Shown here one piece after another: positions 16,076 to 24,006 of a DNA stretch of 64,000 nt (position 1 is the first letter of the stretch; the number at the start of each line of letters is the position of its first letter). The DNA is from Marinobacter sp. 1-4A (GTDB lineage Bacteria > Pseudomonadota > Gammaproteobacteria > Pseudomonadales > Oleiphilaceae): assembly GCF_016597725.1 (NCBI RefSeq), contig NZ_VCGY01000001.1, positions 744,001 through 808,000 on the forward strand. The letters run 5' to 3'. A program made the translations under genes and the position numbers. Below the pieces are notes generated by a model. That model worked only from the letters and a program-made list of their open reading frames with translations, did not search any database and was not told where the DNA came from.

Positions 16076-18037
16076 ATGAGCACACTTCCCGACCTTCAGC
16101 TCCCGAGCCTTCCGGAAGTCACTCTACGCGCGCTTGAAGCTTGCAACCGAGATGACAACTACCGTGCAATCAGCGAAATCGTAGCGTCTGACACGGCCTT
16201 GGTGGTTCGGGTTTTGACACTGGCAAACTCCGCTCTTTACGGGCCACCGTCAGGAATAAACTCAGTAGATCAGGCGCTAATGCGTCTTGGAACTCGTCGG
16301 TTCAAAACGTTGGTGCTGACCGCAGCTATGCGCCAGATACTTTTCGATTTGGGCGGTGGCGCCTGGCAACAATTACGAGACTTCTGGCGACATGCCCTTA
16401 CGACTGCGTTGACCGCTCGGGCACTGGCAACCCTGACTCGATACCCGGAAGCCGATGAAGCGTTTATGCTTGGCCTGCTCCATAACATCGGCGAGCTGAT
16501 AGCCATTAAAACGCCAGATATGGAAACCAGACAAGAGTATATGAACCGACAGTCAGAGATAGCGGCTGAAGTGGTGACCTCTTGGGGGCTGGGGCCCATG
16601 GCGGCGGACGCCATGCGTTATCAGCAGGCACTTCCATCAGATTTGCGAGATGCGGGGCACTTGGTCAAGGTCATCAGTCTTGCGGCGCGTTTAGCCTTGT
16701 CTGACTCAGCGGGCATTGCCGCTGCCGGTACCATGTTCGGGCTCAGTGAAGAGCTAGTTAGGGAAATCAACCGGCGGATCGCGCAAGACGTATCTACAAT
16801 GGCGGAATCTCTGGGAGTCCCGCTGATTAACAGCTACAACGCTGAACCCGCAACACTAAAGCTACGACACACCGTATTACAGCAGGCTATTACCCAGCAA
16901 GCCATTGGGCTTGCTGATCTCGAGACCACGAATGCCACCATTCTAGCGGAATCTGTAAGCAGCCTAACGCTGATTACCGGCCTTCCAGCCTTATGCTTTG
17001 GACACGTAGATGACAACCTTGTTCTTCTTTCAGGCACCGCCGGCCAACATCCACATTTGGCAGTGAGCGCAGTAGCAGGCGGCAGCGCTTTGACAGAAGC
17101 CTTTGCCACCCAAACGCTCACCAACCTCAGCGGCCGCACACCTAACGTGCTCGACCATCAACTTTTATCACTGTTAAGAACGCCGTCATTGACCGCTGTC
17201 CCAATCCTTACGGGTAACCTCTGCCCCGGTGTATTTGTGCTGGGCACGGATGGCAGTGCAGCGGACTCAACCGCAGAGTTGGTTACTCTATTTAGCCGCC
17301 AACTTTCAACTGTTCTTCAGACAAAGAGTGCATCCGTTGAGTACAGAACAGGCGGGGGAGATCAGGATCGCCAGATCGCTCTTGAAAAACTGCACAGGCA
17401 ACTACATGAAATCAGCAACCCCCTGACCATTATCCGCCAGTACATTCATCAGCTCAGAGGCCGTCTGAACGACCCTGAGATGCAAAACGAATTAGAGGTA
17501 GTTCGAGAGGAATTGGACCGGGCGAGCAACCTGTTACTCCAGATTAACCGTGACACTGCCAAGAGCTCAAACGAGCACACCGCCGACCTTAATTCAGAAA
17601 TACGCAGTCTGGCTCAGGTATTGGACGACAGCCTATTCAGCGACAACAATCTCCAATTGAACCTACAACTGTGCAGCAGTCCAACGTCTGTGAATTCCGG
17701 CCCCGCCGTTCTGCGCCAAATACTGATCAACTTGATCAAAAACGCTGCCGAAAGCGTGTCGGAAGCTGGCGGCTCAGTCAGTATTAAGACGGCAGCCCCA
17801 GTATGGCAAGGGCAACGCGACTGGGTTGAACTAAACGTGACCGACACAGGCACCGGCCTTACTGATAGTATACGCAACACCTTGTTTACACCGGGAAACA
17901 CCACAAAAGGAGCTGGCCATTGCGGCTTAGGCCTGAGCATTGTGAAGCAGCTAGTTGATGACATGGATGGTGTTATTGCTTGTCATACGGGGCCAGAAGG
18001 CACTAACTTCCGGCTTTTGATACCCGCAACCGGCTAA
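16076..18037 (+). CDS. HDOD-GAF-like-histidine kinase hybrid
   Basis: A 653-residue cytoplasmic protein. Residues 1-200 are an HDOD domain (LPSLPEVTLRALEACN, SDTALVVRVLTLANSALYG, LLHNIGELI). Residues about 265-425 look GAF-like (ITGLPALCFG, VFVLGTDGS). The end is a histidine kinase: HEISNPL with His444, IKNAAES with Asn556, VTDTGTGL, and a G-box GHCGLGLSIV. No membrane helix or sensor loop is seen, so input must be internal or come from partners. A receiver-GGDEF-EAL protein begins 41 bp downstream and is the likely phosphorylation target. HDOD is a degenerate HD domain and is usually not catalytic. Confidence 0.85.
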   Translation: MSTLPDLQLPSLPEVTLRALEACNRDDNYRAISEIVASDTALVVRVLTLANSALYGPPSGINSVDQALMRLGTRRFKTLVLTAAMRQILFDLGGGAWQQLRDFWRHALTTALTARALATLTRYPEADEAFMLGLLHNIGELIAIKTPDMETRQEYMNRQSEIAAEVVTSWGLGPMAADAMRYQQALPSDLRDAGHLVKVISLAARLALSDSAGIAAAGTMFGLSEELVREINRRIAQDVSTMAESLGVPLINSYNAEPATLKLRHTVLQQAITQQAIGLADLETTNATILAESVSSLTLITGLPALCFGHVDDNLVLLSGTAGQHPHLAVSAVAGGSALTEAFATQTLTNLSGRTPNVLDHQLLSLLRTPSLTAVPILTGNLCPGVFVLGTDGSAADSTAELVTLFSRQLSTVLQTKSASVEYRTGGGDQDRQIALEKLHRQLHEISNPLTIIRQYIHQLRGRLNDPEMQNELEVVREELDRASNLLLQINRDTAKSSNEHTADLNSEIRSLAQVLDDSLFSDNNLQLNLQLCSSPTSVNSGPAVLRQILINLIKNAAESVSEAGGSVSIKTAAPVWQGQRDWVELNVTDTGTGLTDSIRNTLFTPGNTTKGAGHCGLGLSIVKQLVDDMDGVIACHTGPEGTNFRLLIPATG

Positions 18038-18078
18038 ACAAATACCGAAACTGACTGATAGGAAACGGACTCAAACCG

Positions 18079-20253
18079 ATGGCATCAGAGCTAACCAAGA
18101 GGACCTCCCCGTCCGAGGCAGCGCGCATTTTGGTGGTTGATGACGAGCCACGACTGGTGAGCGCGCTAGCCTCGCTGCTAAGCGGTTGTGGTTATGATGT
18201 CACCGAGGCCTATGGCGGAAAACAAGCCTGTGAATTAGCAGACACTTCGCACTATGACCTCGCGCTGATCGACTTACGCATGCCTGAGGTAGATGGTTTT
18301 GCCGTTATGGCGCACCTTGAGAACCGGCAACCGGAATGCGGAGTTATCGTAATCAGCGGCGAAAGCTCGTTTACAGCAGTCAGCCGCGCCCTAAGGCGTG
18401 GTGCTCTGGATTACATCCGCAAGCCCTATGATCCTGAAGAACTCCTTGCCATAGTAAAAGGCGTAGTTGGAAAACAAACCCTCCTTAAAGCCCATGAAGA
18501 CGTACAGGGGCGCCTTGAAAAATCTGAAGCTCTGCACCGTTACATCGTAAACAGCTCGCCCGACATCGTTTTCATGCTTGATGCCCATGGCCGTTTCTGC
18601 TTTATCAACAGCAAAATTGAAAGTCTGCTGGGGTACAAGCCGGCTGAGCTTTGCGGTAAACACTTTCGGCACATACTCGACGATCGGGACGTTGCCAAAG
18701 GCACCTACGCTCTCAATGCACCAGATATAAGCGCGGACAACCCACGCACGCTAGAAATACGTCTTAAAACTCGCGGTAGCAGGCGCGCAAACCGGTATTT
18801 CGAAGTGACAGCCTTCCCAATTGCGCCCCAATCTTGGACCTACAATAGCGATACTCAAGGCGGTGGTAGTGGGCAGAAGGCCTGCTATTACGGAACGGCT
18901 AGAGACGTTACTGAACGCAAAGAAGCTGAAGCTTTTATCAACTTTCAGGCCTATCACGACTTGCTCACACGCTTACCGAATCGAGCCCTATTCAAAGATC
19001 GTCTGGAGTTAGCCATTACCCATGCGCGCCGCGCAAAGCAAAAGCTCGCCGTGATGTTTCTTGATCTTGATCGTTTCAAGGTTATTAACGACACCCTTGG
19101 CCATGCGATGGGCGATCGATTGCTGCAAGCCGTAACCCAACGTTTGGAAGGATGTTTGCGCAAAGGCGACACTTTGTCGCGCTTCGGGGGGGACGAGTTC
19201 ACGCTACTACTGCCCTCAATCCATGGCAAAGACGATGTCAGCCAGATCGCGAGAAAGCTAATCAAAACGCTCAAGGCACCCTTCCAACTTGGCGAACATC
19301 AGGTGTTCATCGGGGTCAGTATCGGGATCGCTGTATATCCAGAAGCGGGAAATAACATGGATCAACTGATCCAAAATGCCGATATCGCCATGTATCACGT
19401 TAAGGCTCGGGGCAAAGACAGTTATCGCTTTTTCTCAGAAAGCATGAGCATCGACAGCACTCATCGCCTGAATTTGGAACGAGACCTGCGCATGGCGCTT
19501 GAAAGGGGGGAGTTGCGAGTATTTTATCAACCACAGGTTTGCGCTAGCACAAACCGTATTGTGGGGCTTGAAGCTCTGGTGCGTTGGCAGCACCCTGAAC
19601 GGGGCCTACTCTACCCTCGGGACTTTTTAGGGCTTGCGGAAGAAACCAAGCTGATTGGCCAATTGAGCGAGCAGGTTCTAAATCAAGCCTGCCAAGATGT
19701 TGGCCCCTGGATCCGCTCTGGCCACAGTGACCTGCGTTTGGCTGTTAACCTCTCTCCCATTGAAGTGGAGCACCCTCGGTTTGTGGAAACCCTTATGGAG
19801 CGAATTAATGCCAACCATTTCCCCCCCGGCAATCTGGAAATCGAGATTACCGAAAATGTGATCATGAATGATCTGGAGCAGATCAGCCAAAAGCTCCGCG
19901 AGCTGGCAGCTATGCATGTCCGTATCGCTATTGATGATTTTGGCACGGGTTACTCATCGCTCAACTACATACACCGGTTGCCCATCCACACTCTGAAAGT
20001 CGACCAATCCTTCGTTAAAGCCATTCGCAATGGAGCCGACGATGCATGCATTGTAAACGCCATTGTGGCCATGGCTCATGGTCTAAAATTGGAAATCATC
20101 GCCGAAGGCGTGGAAACGAATAAACAGCTTGAGTACTTACGGGCTCTCGGTTGCCACCAAGTTCAGGGCTTTTTCTACGGCTCGGCACAGTCCGCCGCGG
20201 ATATCGATAAATTACTCATACAAACACGGCTTCAAAATGCCGTATCTGGCTGA
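18079..20253 (+). CDS. Response regulator with REC-PAS-GGDEF-EAL domains
   Basis: A 724-residue c-di-GMP enzyme. The receiver has Asp21-Asp22 and phospho-acceptor Asp65 (LALIDLRMPEVDG). A PAS domain spans about residues 145-280 (IVNSSPDIVFMLDAHGRFCFIN). The GGDEF site is intact at 370-374 and the EAL site at 498-500, with NLS, LEIEITE, DDFGTGYSS, KVD and AEGVE also intact, so both synthesis and breakdown of c-di-GMP are possible. It follows the HDOD-kinase by 41 bp and probably forms a two-component pair with it. Net activity cannot be read from sequence. Confidence 0.93.
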   Translation: MASELTKRTSPSEAARILVVDDEPRLVSALASLLSGCGYDVTEAYGGKQACELADTSHYDLALIDLRMPEVDGFAVMAHLENRQPECGVIVISGESSFTAVSRALRRGALDYIRKPYDPEELLAIVKGVVGKQTLLKAHEDVQGRLEKSEALHRYIVNSSPDIVFMLDAHGRFCFINSKIESLLGYKPAELCGKHFRHILDDRDVAKGTYALNAPDISADNPRTLEIRLKTRGSRRANRYFEVTAFPIAPQSWTYNSDTQGGGSGQKACYYGTARDVTERKEAEAFINFQAYHDLLTRLPNRALFKDRLELAITHARRAKQKLAVMFLDLDRFKVINDTLGHAMGDRLLQAVTQRLEGCLRKGDTLSRFGGDEFTLLLPSIHGKDDVSQIARKLIKTLKAPFQLGEHQVFIGVSIGIAVYPEAGNNMDQLIQNADIAMYHVKARGKDSYRFFSESMSIDSTHRLNLERDLRMALERGELRVFYQPQVCASTNRIVGLEALVRWQHPERGLLYPRDFLGLAEETKLIGQLSEQVLNQACQDVGPWIRSGHSDLRLAVNLSPIEVEHPRFVETLMERINANHFPPGNLEIEITENVIMNDLEQISQKLRELAAMHVRIAIDDFGTGYSSLNYIHRLPIHTLKVDQSFVKAIRNGADDACIVNAIVAMAHGLKLEIIAEGVETNKQLEYLRALGCHQVQGFFYGSAQSAADIDKLLIQTRLQNAVSG

Positions 20254-20435
20254 TTTTTCGGTACGACCATCCTTTATTGTCTGACACTCCTAACCCAAAC
20301 CTTGATGTTGTTTGCAAAGTATTGCGTTGCGTTAAGTTGTGTATCCCGAAATGCGCATTGCGGCACATATTTCTCCTACCCTGTTCATTAAACTCAAAAA
20401 TCCCAAGGTCTTAGCCACCGAAGCGCTCTGAACCT

Positions 20436-21155
20436 ATGGGCAGAGCAAAAATGACAATAACGGTGGCAGCATCAAAGCAATCAAGAGCAGGCAGCAGTTC
20501 TATGCGCGACAAGTACCGCTACATCGGCCCCGTATACGATTTCCTCAGCAACCTATACAGCGGCAAGAACATCCACCGTTGCAAAACCGCCATGCTAGAG
20601 GTGGAAACAGTGAAGCCCGGCGACCGCATTCTTTTTGCTGGCGTTGGCCATGGCCGGGATGCGATACGTGCGGCTGAACTTGGCGCAGATGTTACGGTTG
20701 TTGATTTGTCAGAAACCATGTTACGGAAGTTCGGCGAAGCCCAAGAGAGCGAGGCACCCCACCTAACCATTCGCCGCATTCACAGCGATATCATGAAGGT
20801 AGACGAAGTCGGCCAGTACGACATGGTTGTTGCCAATTTCTTCCTCAATGTTTTTGAAGAAGGAATGATGGTGAAAGTTCTGGAACACCTAATCCAACTG
20901 GGTAAAGCAGATGCCAGCATTGTTGTGGGCGACTTCTGCTACCCCACCGGCAACCTGTTCTCGCGCACATTCAAAAAGCTGTATTGGTATATGGCCGTGT
21001 TCACCTTCTGGCTATTTGCTAACAATGCCTTCCACAAAATCTACAACTACCCGGAACACATGCGGCGTCTGGGTCTTGAGGTTACAGAGAAAAAGCACTT
21101 CAAATTGATGAACATGGACTGTTACTGGTCCATTCTCGGCCGCAAGCAGGCATAG
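20436..21155 (+). CDS. Class I SAM-dependent methyltransferase
   Basis: A protein of up to 239 residues with a Rossmann methyltransferase core: FAGVGHGRDAI as the SAM loop (motif I), DVTVVDLS as motif II, and QYDMVVANFFLN as motif IV. The C-terminal half has a long aromatic stretch (KLYWYMAVFTFWLFANNAFHKIYNYPEHM) suggesting contact with membrane or a lipid substrate. No clear ribosome site decides the start; ATGs at 20436, 20451 and 20502 are all open. The DUF2156 gene follows after 40 bp, so they are probably one operon. The 182 bp upstream hold nothing clear. Substrate unknown. Confidence 0.75.
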   Translation: MGRAKMTITVAASKQSRAGSSSMRDKYRYIGPVYDFLSNLYSGKNIHRCKTAMLEVETVKPGDRILFAGVGHGRDAIRAAELGADVTVVDLSETMLRKFGEAQESEAPHLTIRRIHSDIMKVDEVGQYDMVVANFFLNVFEEGMMVKVLEHLIQLGKADASIVVGDFCYPTGNLFSRTFKKLYWYMAVFTFWLFANNAFHKIYNYPEHMRRLGLEVTEKKHFKLMNMDCYWSILGRKQA

Positions 21156-21195
21156 CTCAGCACCTGCAAAACAATAACAACCGGGGAGAATCACT

Positions 21196-22203
21196 ATGTC
21201 AGATCAAATTCTTACACTCGACCAAAGCTCAGAATTTGAAAACACTGAATTTACCTTCAGTGAAAGAGTGACTTACCTGAAAAGGTTTGGTGGCCACTCT
21301 CAATCCTTCTCTACCCTACAGCCAGACATGCAGTATTTCGACGTGCCCGATGTGGGTTATATGGCCTACATGCGTAAGTGGGGTGCGACCATTGTCCTTT
21401 CCGACCCGGTTTGCGCACCCGAAAATTTCGGACCAATTCTTGAACTTTTTCAGAAGCGTTTTCCAAATGCTTCCTATGTTCAGGTCTCCAAACCGGTTGT
21501 GGACTTTTTGCACCAGCGTTTTGGCCTTTACGGAACACAGTTTGGAAGCGAGTCACGGATCGATCTAGGCAAATGGTCCCTCAGTGGCAAGAAAAAGCAG
21601 ATTCTGCGCACGGCACTAAATCAGGCCGAGAAAAGCGGAATTACCGTTCAGGAACGCTTCAGTGACGACCACACCCGAGAAATTTCAGAAGCCTGGATTC
21701 GCACCCGGAAATGCAAGAGTAACGAGATACGCTTTCTCATTCGCCCTATGGAAATGGATTATCGGGAGAATGAACGCCATTTCTACGCGTATCAAGATGG
21801 CAAGGCGGTTGGCTTTATTTACTTTGACCCCATTTACCGCAACAACGAAATCATCAGTTACGTGCCTAACATCTCCCGCGCAAACGCTGACTTTAAACAA
21901 GGTATTTTTTATACCCTTATGGCCCACGCGATGGATGCTTTCAAAGCCGAAGGCGTTCCTTATCTGGATCTGGGTCTTATCCCTCTGTCTCTTGATGCCA
22001 CCACAGAACATCAGGAAAGTAAGCTTTTGAAGCGAATCTTCCACGGCCTCTACAACAGAGGAAACTTTATTTATAACTTCAAAGGATTGGAATTTACCAA
22101 ATCACGGTTCCGGGGCGACAATTTCAAAACCTACTGCTGCCACAAACGGAGCATACCGGCCTTGGAGTTCCTTGCCATGTTCAAACTCACTCAAGTGCTA
22201 TGA
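21196..22203 (+). CDS. DUF2156 protein, MprF C-terminal (aminoacyl-lipid synthase)-like
   Basis: A 335-residue protein matching the soluble GNAT-fold half of lysyl-phosphatidylglycerol synthase. Typical parts are FGGHSQSFSTLQPDMQYF near the start, DPVCAPEN, the RTALNQAEKSG linker, FYAYQDGKAVGFIYFDPIY, and VPYLDLGLIPLS. The N-terminal flippase helices of MprF are absent. Homologues move an amino acid from aminoacyl-tRNA onto a lipid head group; other DUF2156 proteins have unknown acceptors. GGGGAG precedes the ATG. It is paired with a methyltransferase. Its end overlaps convergent murI by six bases. Confidence 0.78.
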   Translation: MSDQILTLDQSSEFENTEFTFSERVTYLKRFGGHSQSFSTLQPDMQYFDVPDVGYMAYMRKWGATIVLSDPVCAPENFGPILELFQKRFPNASYVQVSKPVVDFLHQRFGLYGTQFGSESRIDLGKWSLSGKKKQILRTALNQAEKSGITVQERFSDDHTREISEAWIRTRKCKSNEIRFLIRPMEMDYRENERHFYAYQDGKAVGFIYFDPIYRNNEIISYVPNISRANADFKQGIFYTLMAHAMDAFKAEGVPYLDLGLIPLSLDATTEHQESKLLKRIFHGLYNRGNFIYNFKGLEFTKSRFRGDNFKTYCCHKRSIPALEFLAMFKLTQVL

Positions 22204-23025
22204 GCTACCCGGCCAATTCCCGATAACCCTCTTTGGCTGCAGACTCAGCTCAGCCATAAAGCGGGCAATACCCTCCGGGGGTTTGCCGGAGAAGAGCGCC
22301 ACAGGCACAGGCAGCGTCCTGTGGTCGCTAATTGCATCGACAGGCTTGTTCGCTTGCGCTAAAAGCGACGCAACACGGCGGGCAATAGCCTCCCCGGAAT
22401 CCACCCAGAATTTCACCTGAGGCAAACTCAGCTTAAGGCTGTCCAGTAAAAGCGGATAGTGGGTACACCCAAGAACCACGGTATCTACATCAGCGTCACG
22501 CAGGCCCGCCAGCACACTATTGAGCTCGGCTTGTGGCACTGCCAACCCTCGAACCAAGTCTTCCGCCCACTGCACAAGGTCAGGGTGACCCAAGCGCTCA
22601 ACCCTGCAATGGGATGCAAACTCCTGAATCAGCTCATCTAGATAGGGTCGGCGCACTGTTGCTGGCGTGGCAAGAATGCCTATGCGCCGATTCTGCGTGC
22701 AGGCTGCGGCAGGCTTAACCGCTGGCACCACTCCAACAACTGGCACATGTGTTAGCGCCCTTAAGTGCGGCAAAGCGACCGTGCTGGCTGTGTTGCATGC
22801 AACGACAATAGCGTCGCAAGGGTACTGCTCAAGCGCCTTCACAATGAGCCTGCAAGAGCGCTCAATCACTACAGATTCAGGCTGACTACCGTAGGGGAAG
22901 GCGGCGTTATCGGCGAGGTACACAATGGAAGCATGCGGTAGCTTTTTGTGCACACAAGCCGCAACACTCAGCCCGCCAACACCGGAATCGAAAATCAAAA
23001 CTCTGGGCGCCTCATACTCACTCAA
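22198..23025 (-). CDS. murI: Glutamate racemase
   Basis: A 275-residue cofactor-independent racemase that makes D-glutamate for peptidoglycan. The two catalytic cysteines are in VVACNTASTVALP and VLGCTHYPLL; the N-terminal FDSGVGGLSVA and the ADNAAFPYG segment are family marks. The start is TTG at 23025, overlapping the TGA of nudC by four bases, with AAAGAG upstream, so it is translated in coupling with nudC. It converges on the DUF2156 gene with a 6-base overlap. Unusual start codon, otherwise ordinary. Confidence 0.95.
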   Translation of the reverse strand: MSEYEAPRVLIFDSGVGGLSVAACVHKKLPHASIVYLADNAAFPYGSQPESVVIERSCRLIVKALEQYPCDAIVVACNTASTVALPHLRALTHVPVVGVVPAVKPAAACTQNRRIGILATPATVRRPYLDELIQEFASHCRVERLGHPDLVQWAEDLVRGLAVPQAELNSVLAGLRDADVDTVVLGCTHYPLLLDSLKLSLPQVKFWVDSGEAIARRVASLLAQANKPVDAISDHRTLPVPVALFSGKPPEGIARFMAELSLQPKRVIGNWPGSS

Positions 23026-23849
23026 GGCTTAATCTCTTTACCGAGAATCATCTTTTCCATTTCCCGAATCAAACGCCCGGAAATCGTTGTATTCGGAGGC
23101 ACAGGAGGCCTACTCCCGGGTAGAAACCAGCCAGCATCCGCCAGCTCATCTTCCTGTAGAACCAAATCGCCACCTGCATAATCGGCGAAAAAACCGGCCA
23201 TCAACTGGTGTGGAAATGGCCAAGGCTCAGAGGCCTGATATTGAATATTGGTAACGTCGAGGCCGGTTTCTTCTTTTACCTCACGGGCAACCGCCGCTTC
23301 TAAGCTCTCGCCGGGCTCTACGAAACCTGCGATTAAACTATAAAAATCCCGTTTAACACGTGACGATTTTGCCAGAAGATAGCGATCTTGATTTCTTATA
23401 ACCACGATCACACACGGAGCCAGTCGCGGGTACCAAGGGATATTGCAGTGACTGCACCACTTTGCCCGCTCCCGCCGATGAAAACCTGTTCCACTGCCGC
23501 AGCGACCACAGAATTGGTGGTCCTGAAACCATTGCCACACTTGAAACCCGGTACTCAACATCGCCGCTGGCACATCACTGGCCGTTAACAGAGCATCCCG
23601 CAAAGAAACAACATCATAACCAGCGCATTCAGACTCCGGCACTTGCGTCACGAAAACCGGACGGCCATCGGCGCTTCCCAAAGACACAAAACCCGTATTC
23701 TCAGCATGCCCGGGCATGCGCTCCAACGGCTGCAACCAGCCGTCATCCGGCTTGAACACACCAGACCCGGACAGCATCAGCACAAGATCACCCGGCTCGG
23801 GCGCCTTGGTAGTCCAACCGGGACTCCACTGAACGGTTGTTGTCGCCAT
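23022..23849 (-). CDS. nudC: NAD(+) diphosphatase / RNA deNADding Nudix hydrolase
   Basis: A 275-residue NudC protein. It has the zinc ribbon with four cysteines (FCGRCGSGTGFH and WCSHC), the Nudix box GFVEPGESLEAAVAREVKEETG, and the NudC-type tail SEPWPFPHQLMAGFFA. It hydrolyses NAD(H) to NMN and AMP and removes NAD caps from RNA. I use ATG 23849; a GTG four codons earlier sits directly on the AAAGG ribosome site and is unlikely. murI follows with a 4-base overlap. It is divergent from plsB. Confidence 0.93.
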   Translation of the reverse strand: MATTTVQWSPGWTTKAPEPGDLVLMLSGSGVFKPDDGWLQPLERMPGHAENTGFVSLGSADGRPVFVTQVPESECAGYDVVSLRDALLTASDVPAAMLSTGFQVWQWFQDHQFCGRCGSGTGFHRRERAKWCSHCNIPWYPRLAPCVIVVIRNQDRYLLAKSSRVKRDFYSLIAGFVEPGESLEAAVAREVKEETGLDVTNIQYQASEPWPFPHQLMAGFFADYAGGDLVLQEDELADAGWFLPGSRPPVPPNTTISGRLIREMEKMILGKEIKP

Positions 23850-23965
23850 GGTCTTTCGCACCTTTATGGATGGGCAGGCCTTAGTGATAAACAGGCCAAA
23901 CAGGAATGTATCATAGTGTCGCGAGCTTCAAGAATGACACAGTGGCTTTCCGGCCTTCACTCAAC

Positions 23966-23979
23966 CAAGTAAACTTGGC
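23966..23979. promoter_or_regulatory. Palindrome upstream of plsB
   Basis: CCAAGTAAACTTGG (6-bp arms, 2-bp centre) lies 27 bp before the plsB ATG in the 157-bp divergent nudC-plsB region. It might be a repressor site or a short leader hairpin. No known regulator consensus was matched. Confidence 0.25.
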
Positions 23980-24006
23980 GCCTGATTTTCATCGGAGCGA
24001 CATTTT

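Noticed and set aside
20254-20435. Possible small RNA or tRNA in the 182-bp gap before the methyltransferase
   Set aside because: No cloverleaf, stable hairpin with U-run or conserved motif could be found by eye.
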